Shown: positions 8,595-16,424 of the stretch, piece after piece
Numbering within the stretch: position 1 is the stretch's first letter
How the letters are laid out: each line of letters opens with the position of its first letter
Assembly: GCA_902493545.1 (NCBI GenBank)
Contig: CABUQI010000003.1
Location: 1 to 32,538 of the forward strand
Reading direction: 5' to 3'
Length of the DNA: 32,538 nt
Origin: an uncultured Collinsella sp.
GTDB taxonomy: Bacteria > Actinomycetota > Coriobacteriia > Coriobacteriales > Coriobacteriaceae
Translations under genes and position numbers: made by a program
Notes under the pieces: generated by a model
What the model was told of the DNA's origin: nothing
Databases searched by the model: none
Seen by the model: only the letters and a program-made list of their open reading frames with translations

Positions 8595-8617
8595 AACGTT
8601 TGCATAAGGCAAACGTT
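8595..8617 (-). promoter_or_regulatory. Perfect palindrome, candidate operator of the fructosamine operon
   Basis: AACGTTTGC and GCAAACGTT form a perfect 9-bp inverted repeat with a five-base spacer. It lies about 15 bases downstream of the predicted -10 box and before the transporter ribosome binding site, where a dimeric repressor could block elongation. The adjacent GntR-family regulator is the natural candidate to bind it. This is inference. Confidence 0.5.
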
Positions 8618-8631
8618 CTATGACGTCCCAT

Positions 8632-8660
8632 AGATTACCAGCAGCTTTTTCCTTCATCAA
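8632..8660 (-). promoter_or_regulatory. Predicted promoter of the fructosamine operon
   Basis: On the minus strand TTGATG (8655-8660) and TAATCT (8632-8637) are spaced by 17 bases, and TGG precedes the -10. It lies 80 bases upstream of the transporter start and downstream of the regulator's terminator, so the operon probably has its own promoter. Confidence 0.5.
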
Positions 8661-8719
8661 GATAATTTCAAACTGGTTGCCGCAACGCGGTTGAACGGTT
8701 GTGTTCGCGCCGTGAACGG

Positions 8720-8759
8720 TATGGAAACGCCCGGTGAGATGATCCACCGGGCGTTTCCA
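8720..8759 (-). terminator. Strong hairpin after the GntR regulator gene
   Basis: A perfect 16-bp stem (ATGGAAACGCCCGGTG with its complement) closes an eight-base loop 11 bases after the regulator stop. There is no clear U-tract on either side, so it may be a terminator of imperfect type or an mRNA-stabilising hairpin. Confidence 0.6.
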
Positions 8760-8770
8760 TTCGCAATGTC

Positions 8771-9514
8771 CTAGATGTCAAAAACGTAGCGAGACCCAAC
8801 GATCCGCTGACGACCGATGATAAACGGCCGCCGCTGCTCATCGAAAAAGAAGGCTTCCATATAAAACAAGGGTTCGCCAACGGGAACTGCCAACAGCCGA
8901 GCGACCTCGGGCGACGCGCACGCGATCTCGAGCGTGCACGGGTCGGTAAACGCGGGCGTGCGGCCCGTTCGGTTGCGCACGAACTCAAAAATGGATTGGT
9001 TAGATAGAGGTGCCGTTGATAGATAGGCGTTGTCCTCGTAAACGTATATGTTGTTCTCGAGCATGACGGGGACTCCATCGGCAGTACGTACACGCTCAAC
9101 GCAAATCAAATCAGTTCCAACGGGAACACCAAAGAACTGCGCTTCGGTAGAATCTGCCGGCAGTATCTTTCTCGAAATGACGCACGCCCCCGGCTCCATT
9201 CCGTTAACGCGGCATGCGTCCGAAAAACTCTGGACGTCATCCTTCTGGCGAATCTTGCGCTTAAGCTTGGGGGCATTGACAAACGTGCCTTTCCCCTGCC
9301 GCTTCGTTAGATAGCCCTGCTGGACGAGCTCCTCAATAGCGCGTCGCACGGTAACGCGGCCAACTTTATAGTTCTCAGCCAATTCGAATTCGTTGGGTAT
9401 CCGCGCGCCCGCCTTGTAGGCACCGGAATTGATTTCGTTTTTAATGATATCGATAACCTGTTGGTACAGCGGTATCGCTGCTTTACCGTCAGTTAGTCCT
9501 TCAGTCGGTGGCAT
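8771..9514 (-). CDS. GntR-family regulator with UTRA domain, FrlR-like
   Basis: A 247-residue HutC/FrlR-type regulator. The N-terminal winged helix (about residues 14-80) includes PLYQQVIDIIKNEI, the recognition segment VGRVTVRRAIEEL and the wing GYLTKRQGKGTFV. A UTRA ligand-binding domain follows (about 100-240). UTRA domains bind phosphorylated sugars or amino acid derivatives, so fructosamine 6-phosphate is a reasonable inducer. The start is supported by GGAGAGG a few bases upstream. The gene is on the same strand as the fructosamine operon, directly upstream, separated by a hairpin and a predicted promoter. Control of that operon is inferred from position. Confidence 0.85.
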   Translation of the reverse strand: MPPTEGLTDGKAAIPLYQQVIDIIKNEINSGAYKAGARIPNEFELAENYKVGRVTVRRAIEELVQQGYLTKRQGKGTFVNAPKLKRKIRQKDDVQSFSDACRVNGMEPGACVISRKILPADSTEAQFFGVPVGTDLICVERVRTADGVPVMLENNIYVYEDNAYLSTAPLSNQSIFEFVRNRTGRTPAFTDPCTLEIACASPEVARLLAVPVGEPLFYMEAFFFDEQRRPFIIGRQRIVGSRYVFDI

Positions 9515-9544
9515 ATACCCTCTCCCAGCCCAATTAAGTCAAAA

Positions 9545-9581
9545 GCGGGCTTAAGGGCATTCAACAAGCCCTTAAGCCCGC
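9545..9581 (-). terminator. Rho-independent terminator of the HAD phosphatase gene
   Basis: A perfect 14-bp stem (GCGGGCTTAAGGGC with its complement) with a nine-base loop. On the minus strand it is followed by TTTTGACTT. It lies about 80 bases past the stop codon at 9665, upstream of the GntR regulator. Confidence 0.75.
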
Positions 9582-9664
9582 ATTAGCATAAAGTATGCTT
9601 GCTGCCGCGCCAAAATGTCGGGTATTTACTCATCTGACCCGAAAAACGCGCAACTACCGCGCTC

Positions 9665-10324
9665 CTAAGAAAGCGTGAGCAGCTCCGGCAGCTGGTCGAT
9701 AATCTTGTCCGCGGCATCCTGGCTAAAGCCAAAGCGCTCCTCGCGCTTGGCAATAACTGTCAGGCCGGCTCGCTTGCCGGCAGTGATGCCAGGCACCGAA
9801 TCCTCAACGCAGCAGCAGCGATTCGCGGGCAGCCCCAGCAGGTCCAGCGCATGCAGGTAGATGTCGGGCTCGGGCTTGCTCTCCTTAAACTGCTCGCCGC
9901 TCACCACATACTCAAAGGCATCCGACAGCCCGCATGCGTTGAGCACTTCCTCGATGCTAACCATGGGAGACGAGCTGGCAAGCGCCACGCGAACGCCACG
10001 GCGCGGCAGCTCTCGAATCGTATCCACGGCGCCTGGGTTAATCAAAGCCTGATAGTCGCGCGGACGCTCATGCGCCCACTCGTCCCAACGGGCCAACGCT
10101 TCCTCGCCAGTGAAGTGCCCCTTACCGGCGCGCTCAAACCAATCGACCAGCATATGCAGGAAGAACTGATGCGAGGTACCGACCTGCCCATTCAACTCCT
10201 CTTGAGTCAGATTAAGCCCAAGCTCCTTGGCAAACGCGGCAGTCTCGCCCAGGTAGTAATACTCGGTATCGACAATGACGCCGTCCATGTCAAAGATAAC
10301 GGCGTCGAACGGAAATGCGGACAC
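9665..10324 (-). CDS. HAD-superfamily hydrolase, beta-phosphoglucomutase/GS1-like
   Basis: A 219-residue HAD subfamily IA enzyme. Motif I is IFDMDGVIVDTE at the N-terminus, with both nucleophile and acid/base aspartates; motif II is the serine in VALASSSP; motif III is the lysine in KESKPEPDIYLHAL; motif IV is CVEDSVPGI. A four-helix cap lies between motifs I and II. The GTG at 10324 is the chosen start: GGGAGGG stands just before it, and the longer upstream frame runs into the preceding gene's terminator. Family members dephosphorylate or isomerise small sugar phosphates. The substrate is unknown. It lies between two terminators and is probably transcribed alone. Confidence 0.82.
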   Translation of the reverse strand: MSAFPFDAVIFDMDGVIVDTEYYYLGETAAFAKELGLNLTQEELNGQVGTSHQFFLHMLVDWFERAGKGHFTGEEALARWDEWAHERPRDYQALINPGAVDTIRELPRRGVRVALASSSPMVSIEEVLNACGLSDAFEYVVSGEQFKESKPEPDIYLHALDLLGLPANRCCCVEDSVPGITAGKRAGLTVIAKREERFGFSQDAADKIIDQLPELLTLS

Positions 10325-10343
10325 GGCACCCTCCCTAACAAAA

Positions 10344-10365
10344 GGGCGCCTGCAAGCAGGCGCCC
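10344..10365 (-). terminator. Rho-independent terminator of the Cof-type phosphatase gene
   Basis: A perfect 10-bp GC-rich stem (GGGCGCCTGC and GCAGGCGCCC) around a two-base centre. On the minus strand it is followed by TTTTGTTAG. It lies between the Cof-type phosphatase stop and the next HAD gene. Confidence 0.8.
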
Positions 10366-10387
10366 AAACCATGCATTATCGGCGATT

Positions 10388-11230
10388 CTAACCCAGCAGC
10401 TTATCCAGCGCCATTGCAATACCATCTTCGTTGTTATCGGCGGTCACCATCTGGGCCACAGCCTTAACCTCATCGACGGCGTTACCCATGGCAACACCGG
10501 TGCCGGCCCACTCAATCATGGACTTGTCGTTCTGGCCGTCGCCAAACGATACGACCTCGCTGGCATCGATGCCGAGTTTGGGCAGGGCACCCTCGAGCGC
10601 ACGGGCTTTGTCGATACCGGGCGCCGTGTACTCAAAGTACCAGTCGGCCGTAAACATGCCCGAAAGCGTCTGGGTAAAGGGCGCATACATCTCCTCGTAA
10701 TGCGCCTGCAGGTAGGCCGGATCGCCTGCCGTCAGCAGCTTGTCTACGGGATAAGTGTCCACGACCTCATGCAAGCTCTCGACCTCGCGGATCTTAAGGT
10801 CGCAGGCATCGCGCTCGTATTTGACGATATTCTTCTGCGAGCCGTCCGGCAGTGTAATCATGCAGCGATACGAGTCCTCTACATGCAGGTCGCGCCCGAG
10901 CGAGATCATGGGGATCACATCATAGTTTTGCAGGTGATCAATCAGACGGTGCAGTTCGTCAGCTGGCATGGCCTGGTCAAAAAGGACCTCATCGGTCTGA
11001 GCGTCGACAACATGCGCGCCATTGAAAGCGACTAGCAGACCGTCATGGTTTTGGAGGTCGAGCTCCTGTGCCAGAGCATGTAGCCCCCATGCGGGACGAC
11101 CCGAAGCCAAGATGAGCTTAATGCCCGACTCCTGCGCCGCGAGCAGCTTTTCGCGCGTACGCGGGCTGATCACCTTCTGATCGTTGGTGAGCGTACCATC
11201 GATATCCATTGCGATGGCTTTAATTGCCAT
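10388..11230 (-). CDS. Cof-type HAD-IIB phosphatase
   Basis: A 280-residue haloacid dehalogenase of the Cof/YidA subfamily, which remove phosphate from sugar phosphates and related metabolites. Motif I is AMDIDGTLTND with the two catalytic aspartates, motif II LILASGRP, motif III the lysine in IDKARAL, and motif IV VSFGDGQNDKSMIEWAG, which is diagnostic for this subfamily. A C2-type cap lies between motifs II and III. GGAGG precedes the ATG. The gene ends in its own terminator. The substrate cannot be told from sequence because this family is promiscuous. Confidence 0.87.
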   Translation of the reverse strand: MAIKAIAMDIDGTLTNDQKVISPRTREKLLAAQESGIKLILASGRPAWGLHALAQELDLQNHDGLLVAFNGAHVVDAQTDEVLFDQAMPADELHRLIDHLQNYDVIPMISLGRDLHVEDSYRCMITLPDGSQKNIVKYERDACDLKIREVESLHEVVDTYPVDKLLTAGDPAYLQAHYEEMYAPFTQTLSGMFTADWYFEYTAPGIDKARALEGALPKLGIDASEVVSFGDGQNDKSMIEWAGTGVAMGNAVDEVKAVAQMVTADNNEDGIAMALDKLLG

Positions 11231-11719
11231 ATGTGCCTCCTTGCATCGTTTTTATCGCGCACTATCTTATCCGAGCCGGGGCACGTTCGCACGGCGCGCG
11301 TATGACGGTTGCAAAACCACCCCATTTGAAACAAAGGCAAAAAAGTACTTGCAAAGACGCGTTCCGACATATAAGTTGATAAAAGACCGCCGTTGCGGTT
11401 TTAAGTAGATCGAGCATATGAAGTTTGAGTTTTAGCGTGTAAGAGAAGGAAGATCGGCAAAGTACAACCCCAAACGCAATGACAACTTAATGAGGTAACT
11501 GCCACATGTGAGGCACCCAGGGCATTGCTGTCTCGATTTTGAGCACGATGCCTTCCGCCTTGCATGGGCCGTTCCATCCCGCCCCTGCAGCAACTGCCTC
11601 ACGGGCTCATTGAAAACCGCATAGCACCCCAACGTCAGCACATCACCCACGGCAAGCACATCACTCACGACAACCAACACATCAACAAACAGCACGAACA
11701 TCAACCGATTGGAGAAGCT
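11231..11719 (+). promoter_or_regulatory. Long intergenic leader of the ClpP/VirD4-like unit
   Basis: About 490 bp without a convincing gene. It holds the divergent upstream region of the Cof phosphatase gene and a possible rightward promoter, CTTGCA (11348-11353) and TATAAG (11370-11375) with a 16-base spacer. Just after it comes a short hairpin ACCGC-CGTT-GCGGT followed by TTTT (11386-11402), which could act as an early attenuator. The last part (about 11636-11706) is rich in A and C, poor in G, and repeats CACATCAC-like words. The frame of the next gene stays open back to 11564, but that stretch lacks a ribosome binding site and reads as a low-complexity histidine-rich peptide, so I treat it as untranslated leader. 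Confidence 0.4.
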
Positions 11720-12610
11720 ATGACAAACCACCACGCTGAAGACGGCGATAAGAAAAGCATTCTGGATGCCCGCATTGAGCGAGCATATGCAAACGAATAT
11801 GACGCCGCCTTTGCCGCCGCGACCATCAAGAACTACGCGTCGCTACCGCTCGCGACGATCTTGGCCGATCACCCTCAACTGCTGAAGCGCTGCACAAAGA
11901 TCATGGGCGACCCCGACATTCGCAAGCTGACAGACCCCTATGCCCCAAAACGCGACAACGATTCGTACGTTCTTACCGTAGGCTGCCTAGCCCATATGCT
12001 TACGGCGCTCGACACGAAACTCAAGCTCGAATGGGAACCCGACGAGCGTCATGAACTCGAAAGCAAGCGGAACACCCTGCGCACCGCACTGTTCCTTCCG
12101 TTGGACGGCCTCAAGCGCTGCAACGTCGAGCTCAATTCACAGGCGCGGCAAAAGCCCGGGACCACGGGGCAGAAAACTCCTAGACCCCATGTGGCCATCG
12201 TCGACCGCAACCGATATAACCGCATGACCGCGCACTTTTCTGCCGAGGGAGCAGCCATAAGGACGCTGATCGACCTGCTGTGCCTCCTGAGCATCAACGA
12301 ACTATTTGAGGGCTATCTCGCCCTTGTTCCCGCGACGGCACCCAAGTCGGTAGCAAAGATCATCGAGACCTGCAGACGCCAGTTTGAGCGCCATCGCAAT
12401 GGCAGCGAGATGAACGCCAGCATCGCGCAGTACTACGCGGCTCATTACAAAAATGACGGATGTGCCCCTATCGAGCATCAGCTGCGGCTCGCCTACACCA
12501 CGCCCGTCGCAACGCTCCATCGCTTTGGAGCCCTTGGCGCTTGCGAGCCGCACGAACAGGCAGCCTGCCCCACAACCGAGCTCGATCTCAGGCTCGGACG
12601 AACCCTGTAG
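11720..12610 (+). CDS. Unrecognised protein, first gene of the ClpP/VirD4-like unit
   Basis: A 296-residue soluble protein that I do not recognise. It has no signal peptide, membrane segment or known catalytic motif. The sequence is mostly predicted helix with scattered charged residues; the middle (about residues 140-165) is a basic, proline-containing linker, after which come a helical block (IRTLIDLLCLLSINELFEGY) and a C-terminal segment with three cysteines. The ATG at 11720 is chosen because GGAGAAG lies directly upstream. The next gene, a ClpP-like protease, begins 63 bases later on the same strand, so the three rightward genes are likely one operon. It could be a substrate, adaptor or regulator of the protease/ATPase pair; that is speculation from position. 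Confidence 0.7.
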   Translation: MTNHHAEDGDKKSILDARIERAYANEYDAAFAAATIKNYASLPLATILADHPQLLKRCTKIMGDPDIRKLTDPYAPKRDNDSYVLTVGCLAHMLTALDTKLKLEWEPDERHELESKRNTLRTALFLPLDGLKRCNVELNSQARQKPGTTGQKTPRPHVAIVDRNRYNRMTAHFSAEGAAIRTLIDLLCLLSINELFEGYLALVPATAPKSVAKIIETCRRQFERHRNGSEMNASIAQYYAAHYKNDGCAPIEHQLRLAYTTPVATLHRFGALGACEPHEQAACPTTELDLRLGRTL

Positions 12611-12673
12611 CCCGCCAGCCCCTCCGCGGGCAACAATCCTATTCCACAACACAACCAACAGAAAGGAGTCCTC

Positions 12674-13291
12674 ATGGACACCAATCATTCCCCCATCATC
12701 AGCCCCCTCACCATGCGTGAATCCGCCCGAGGTATCACGCTCACCAGCATTTACGATGAGATGCTCGCCCGTCGCGAGCTCTCCGTCATGGGAAACATCG
12801 AAACCCCGATGGCCCACGACCTATGTCAGCAGATTCGCCTGCTCGATGCCACCGACCCCAGCCGCCCCATCACCATATTTGTCGCCAGCGCCGGCGGAAG
12901 CGTGCGATCGGGTCTTGCGATCTATGACGCCATGCGCCTCGCATCGTGCCCCATCCGCACCGTCTGCCTGGAATTCGCCGCGTCCATGGGCGCCGTGATC
13001 TTTATGGGCGGCGACGATCGCCGTATGGCGCCCCATGCAGAGCTCATGATTCACGACCCGCTGATCCCCCAGGGGGCAGGCGGCTCGGCACTTGCGCTGC
13101 AGGAAACCAGCCGGCGTCTCATGCAGACCCGCAAGACCCTCACGCAAATCCTCTCGGACCGCAGCGGCCTCACGCCCAAGCGCATCCAGTCCCTCACCGC
13201 AAAAGACACCTACCTTTCGGCCGAGCGCGCCGTCGAGCTCGGCTTTGCCCACGAAATCCTCTCGACCACCAAGGAGGTCGCCCATGTCTAA
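12674..13291 (+). CDS. ClpP-like serine protease
   Basis: A 205-residue ClpP-fold peptidase. The oxyanion-loop motif ASAGGSVRSGLAIYDAM is at residues 71-87 and the catalytic serine is in FAASMGAVIF (Ser104). The histidine is in ELMIHDPL (His127) and the third residue is the aspartate in AKDTYLSAERAVELG (Asp178), so the triad is complete and the enzyme is probably active. It differs from housekeeping ClpP in the GGSVRSG loop and in a divergent N-terminus (residues 1-35), the part that docks unfoldases. AAAGGAG precedes the ATG. The stop overlaps the start of the VirD4-like ATPase gene by 8 bases. That pairing, not with clpX or another clpP, suggests a special partner ATPase. Confidence 0.85.
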   Translation: MDTNHSPIISPLTMRESARGITLTSIYDEMLARRELSVMGNIETPMAHDLCQQIRLLDATDPSRPITIFVASAGGSVRSGLAIYDAMRLASCPIRTVCLEFAASMGAVIFMGGDDRRMAPHAELMIHDPLIPQGAGGSALALQETSRRLMQTRKTLTQILSDRSGLTPKRIQSLTAKDTYLSAERAVELGFAHEILSTTKEVAHV

Positions 13292-14588
13292 CCTCGCCAG
13301 CCGCCTCGCCGCATCTGAGTCCGCATCGTCCACCATCCTCGCCAAGGATCGAACGCTTTCCTGCGACACCCGCCAAACGGGACTCAACAACAATGCACTT
13401 GTGATCGGCCCCTCGGGAGCCGGCAAGACCCGAAACGTCCTCAAGCCCAACCTGCTGCAAATGAACGCGAGCTACATCGTGCTCGACACCAAAGGCACGC
13501 TCTGTCGCGAAGTGGGACCCGTGCTGGCAGCCCACGGCTACCGCGTGCAATGTCTCAACTTCGCCGACCTCAACACCGTCCCGGCCCTTGCGCCCGGCAT
13601 CGAGCGCTGCGGTTACAACCCCCTGAGGCACATTCGCCGCAAGGCGGACGGCAGGCCCAACCAGCAGGACATCCTCTCGGTGGCAAAGGCCATCTGCCCC
13701 ATCGAGGACAACAACCAGCCTTTTTGGGATCATGCGGCGGCAAACCTACTGTCGTGTCTTATCGCCTACGTCACCGAACAGCTACCCGCCGACGAGCAGA
13801 CGATCAGCTCGGTCATCAAGCTGATCGAGCACCTGCAGGACGGTGCCACGGGTCGATTGTTTGACGACCTGATCACGACCGACCCCCAAAGCTATGCCCT
13901 CTCGCTATGGCGGCGCTACGCCATTACGCAAAATGCCGAGCGCATGCACGCGAGCATCGTCGGCATCCTTGCCGAAAAGGTCATGTGTCTGGGATTCGAC
14001 GGTGCGGCACAGCTCTATCGTGAGTGCCATCAGGTGAACTTCGCTTCCATGGGACACACCCCCTGCGTCCTGTTTGTAACCGTGAGCGATATTGACCGCA
14101 ATCTCGATCCGCTGACCGGCCTCTTTATTTCGCAGGCGTTTATGGGCCTCATTCGTGAGGCCGATAGGCAGCCCGACGGCAGCCTGCCCGTGCCCGTGCG
14201 CTTTATGCTCGATGACTTCGCAAATCTGCAGATCCCCCAGATCGACAACGTGCTCTCGATTATCCGAAGCCGCAACATCTGGGCAACGCTGCTACTGCAG
14301 TCGACCAACCAGCTCGATGCGCTCTATGGCGAGGCACGCGCACGCTCCATCATGGGCAACTGCGACACGCATCTAGTGCTGGCGTTCCAGGATCCCGAGA
14401 GTGCCCGGGTGTTTTCCGACCGCGCCGACGCGCTGCCCAGCACGCTCATGGCGACGCCGATCGATCGCTCGTGGCTCTTTGTGCGCGGTCGCACTCCCGA
14501 ACAGGTCGAGCGCTTTAGGCTCGAAGACCATCCGCTCTACGGGGAGCTGCCCGAGGCGCAGCGAGGCCATGCGGAGGCCGAGATCTAG
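13284..14588 (+). CDS. VirD4/TraG-like P-loop ATPase without membrane helices
   Basis: A 434-residue ATPase of the type IV coupling protein family. The Walker A motif GPSGAGKT is at residues 42-49, the KPNLLQMNASYIVLDTKG block at 54-71, the Walker B motif FMLDDFANL at 307-315 and the sensor region LLLQSTNQLDALYG at 336-349. These features match the VirD4-like proteins of Gram-positive conjugative elements, but those are usually longer and carry N-terminal membrane helices; here the P-loop begins 42 residues from the start and no membrane segment precedes it. AAGGAGG stands before the ATG at 13284, inside the ClpP-like gene, giving an 8-base overlap and tight coupling. No relaxase, VirB4 or other transfer gene is present. 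A role in conjugation is therefore doubtful. Confidence 0.85.
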   Translation: MSNLASRLAASESASSTILAKDRTLSCDTRQTGLNNNALVIGPSGAGKTRNVLKPNLLQMNASYIVLDTKGTLCREVGPVLAAHGYRVQCLNFADLNTVPALAPGIERCGYNPLRHIRRKADGRPNQQDILSVAKAICPIEDNNQPFWDHAAANLLSCLIAYVTEQLPADEQTISSVIKLIEHLQDGATGRLFDDLITTDPQSYALSLWRRYAITQNAERMHASIVGILAEKVMCLGFDGAAQLYRECHQVNFASMGHTPCVLFVTVSDIDRNLDPLTGLFISQAFMGLIREADRQPDGSLPVPVRFMLDDFANLQIPQIDNVLSIIRSRNIWATLLLQSTNQLDALYGEARARSIMGNCDTHLVLAFQDPESARVFSDRADALPSTLMATPIDRSWLFVRGRTPEQVERFRLEDHPLYGELPEAQRGHAEAEI

Positions 14589-14666
14589 GCGCAGGGTTCT
14601 CGCAGCGCGCGGCGCCCCGGCGATGTTCCACAAAGGCCGTGTGCCCTGGGACCACGACAAAGCAAA

Positions 14667-14696
14667 GGGGCCCGCATCCGATAGGATACGGGCCCC
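14667..14696 (-). terminator. Terminator between the VirD4-like gene and pgi
   Basis: A 13-bp stem with one mismatch (GGGGCCCGCATCC and GGATACGGGCCCC) and a four-base loop lies between convergent genes. On the minus strand it is followed by TTTGCTTTG, so it mainly serves pgi, but the hairpin may also stop rightward transcripts. Confidence 0.75.
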
Positions 14697-14729
14697 TGAC
14701 TATAAGGCGCGATGCGTTAACAGCAGCGA

Positions 14730-16424
14730 CTACTTGCGATGCGCGCGATAGAACTCGATAAGCGCCTGGGTCGAAGCGTCCTGCTCGGCCTTGGCGGCGT
14801 CATCGTGGAAGGCCGGGGTAATCTGCTTGGCAAGCTGCTTGCCCAGCTCGACGCCCCACTGGTCGTAGGAGTCGATGCCCCAGACCGTGCCCTCGACAAA
14901 CGTGATGTGCTCGTACAGGGCGATGAGCTCGCCGAGTGCGAACGGGGTCAGCGTGTCGCCGAAGATCGAGGTCGTCGGGCGATTGCCCTCAAAGCAACGG
15001 GCCGGGACGATCTGCTCGGGCGTGCCCTCGGCACGAACCTCATCGGCCGTCTTACCAAAGGCGAGCGCCTTGGTCTGGGCCAGGAAGTTGCCCAGGAACA
15101 GCTCGTGGACATCCTGGCCGCCGTCGGTCGCAGGGTTGGCGGTATTGGCGAAGGCGATGAAGTCGGCCGGAACCACCACAGTGCCCTGGTGCAGCAGCTG
15201 ATAGAAGGCATGCTGGCCGTTGGTGCCGGGCTCGCCCCAGAAGATCTCACCGGTGTCGGAGGTCACGGCGCTGCCGTCCCAGCGGACATGCTTGCCGTTG
15301 GACTCCATGGTGAGCTGCTGCAGGTAGGCCGGGAAGCGGTGCAGGTACTGGCAGTACGGCAGCACGGCGTGGCTCTTGGAACCGAAGAAGTTGACGTACC
15401 AGACATTGAGCAGGCCCATCAGCGCGACGGCGTTGTTCTCGAGCGGGGTGTTGCAGAAGTACTCGTCGATGGCGTGGAAGCCCTCGAGGAACTGCTGGAA
15501 GCGCTCGGGGCCGAGCACGACGATCAGCGACAGGCCCACGGCGGAGTCAACGGAATAGCGGCCACCGACCCAGTTCCAGAAACCGAAGGCGTTGGCGGGG
15601 TCGATACCGAAGGCCTCGACCTTCTCGAGTGCGGTGGAAACGGCGACGAAGTGCTTTGCCACGGCCTCGGCGTTCTGCTCATCGGAGCCGTCGATGGCGC
15701 CCTGAGCCTTGAGCTGCTCGAGCATCCAGGTCTTGACCTCGCGGGCGTTGGTGAGGGTCTCGAGCGTGGTGAAGGTCTTGGAGACGATGATTACGAGCGT
15801 GGTCTCGGGATCCAGGCCCTTGAGCTTCTCGGCCTGGTCGTTGGGGTCGATGTTGGAGATGTAGCGGCAGTCGATACCGGCGTCGGCATAGGGACGCAGA
15901 GCCTCGTAGGCCATGACCGGGCCCAGGTCGGAGCCGCCGATGCCGATGGACACCAGATGCTCGATCTTCTTGCCGGTAACGCCCTTCCACTCACCGGAGC
16001 GCACGCGCTCGGCGAAGGCATACATGCGGTCGAGGACCTCGTGCACGTCGGCGACGACGTCCTGGCCGTCGACGATGAGCTGGCCCTTCTCGCTTGCCGG
16101 GCGGCGCAGCGCGGTGTGCAGGACAGCGCGGTCCTCGGTAGTGTTGATGTGCTCGCCAGAGAACATGGCGTCGCGGCGCTCCTCGAGCTTCACCTCGCGG
16201 GCAAGATCGCACAGCAGCTTGACGGTCTCATCGGTCACCAGGTTCTTCGACAGATCGAAGTGCAGGTCACCGGCGTCAAAGCTCAGCTTGTTCACGCGGT
16301 CGGCGTCAGCAGCGAACCAGGCCTTGAGGTCGATACCTTCGGCCTCGAGCTTCTCCTGATGAGCCTCGAGCGCCTTCCAAGCGGCAGTCGACGTAGCATC
16401 GATAGGTGCGGCAACAGTTGCCAT
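14730..16424 (-). CDS. pgi: Glucose-6-phosphate isomerase
   Basis: The glycolytic enzyme interconverting glucose 6-phosphate and fructose 6-phosphate; 564 residues, the normal length for the long bacterial form. Diagnostic stretches are SIGIGGSDLGPVMAYEAL, the active-site region FGFWNWVGGRYSVDSAVGLS, EFxG-type segments around SNGKHVRWDGSAV, and the C-terminal signature GIDSYDQWGVELGKQLA. The ATG at 16424 is chosen because GAGGAGG stands before it; the longer frame adds nine residues without a ribosome binding site. A small hairpin (GGGCGCA and TGCGCCC, 16444-16465) lies in the leader. The gene links hexose phosphate produced by the fructosamine pathway to glycolysis, although it is not in that operon. 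Confidence 0.95.
   Translation of the reverse strand: MATVAAPIDATSTAAWKALEAHQEKLEAEGIDLKAWFAADADRVNKLSFDAGDLHFDLSKNLVTDETVKLLCDLAREVKLEERRDAMFSGEHINTTEDRAVLHTALRRPASEKGQLIVDGQDVVADVHEVLDRMYAFAERVRSGEWKGVTGKKIEHLVSIGIGGSDLGPVMAYEALRPYADAGIDCRYISNIDPNDQAEKLKGLDPETTLVIIVSKTFTTLETLTNAREVKTWMLEQLKAQGAIDGSDEQNAEAVAKHFVAVSTALEKVEAFGIDPANAFGFWNWVGGRYSVDSAVGLSLIVVLGPERFQQFLEGFHAIDEYFCNTPLENNAVALMGLLNVWYVNFFGSKSHAVLPYCQYLHRFPAYLQQLTMESNGKHVRWDGSAVTSDTGEIFWGEPGTNGQHAFYQLLHQGTVVVPADFIAFANTANPATDGGQDVHELFLGNFLAQTKALAFGKTADEVRAEGTPEQIVPARCFEGNRPTTSIFGDTLTPFALGELIALYEHITFVEGTVWGIDSYDQWGVELGKQLAKQITPAFHDDAAKAEQDASTQALIEFYRAHRK

Noticed and set aside
9851..11035. 394-codon open frame on the plus strand
   Set aside because: It covers both HAD phosphatase genes in antisense and crosses the terminator at 10344-10365.
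11340..11420. rRNA or tRNA leader-like promoter
   Set aside because: The promoter is strong-looking, but no rRNA or tRNA sequence follows.
11564..11719. Upstream in-frame extension of the unknown protein, with a histidine-rich peptide
   Set aside because: There is no ribosome binding site at 11564, whereas GGAGAAG stands before the ATG at 11720; the extension looks like translated leader.
13092..13283. Upstream extension of the VirD4-like frame
   Set aside because: It overlaps the ClpP-like catalytic region in another frame, and AAGGAGG marks the start at 13284.
11720..14588. Complete conjugative element or prophage
   Set aside because: No relaxase, integrase, VirB4, replication or structural phage gene is present, and the flanks are ordinary chromosomal genes.
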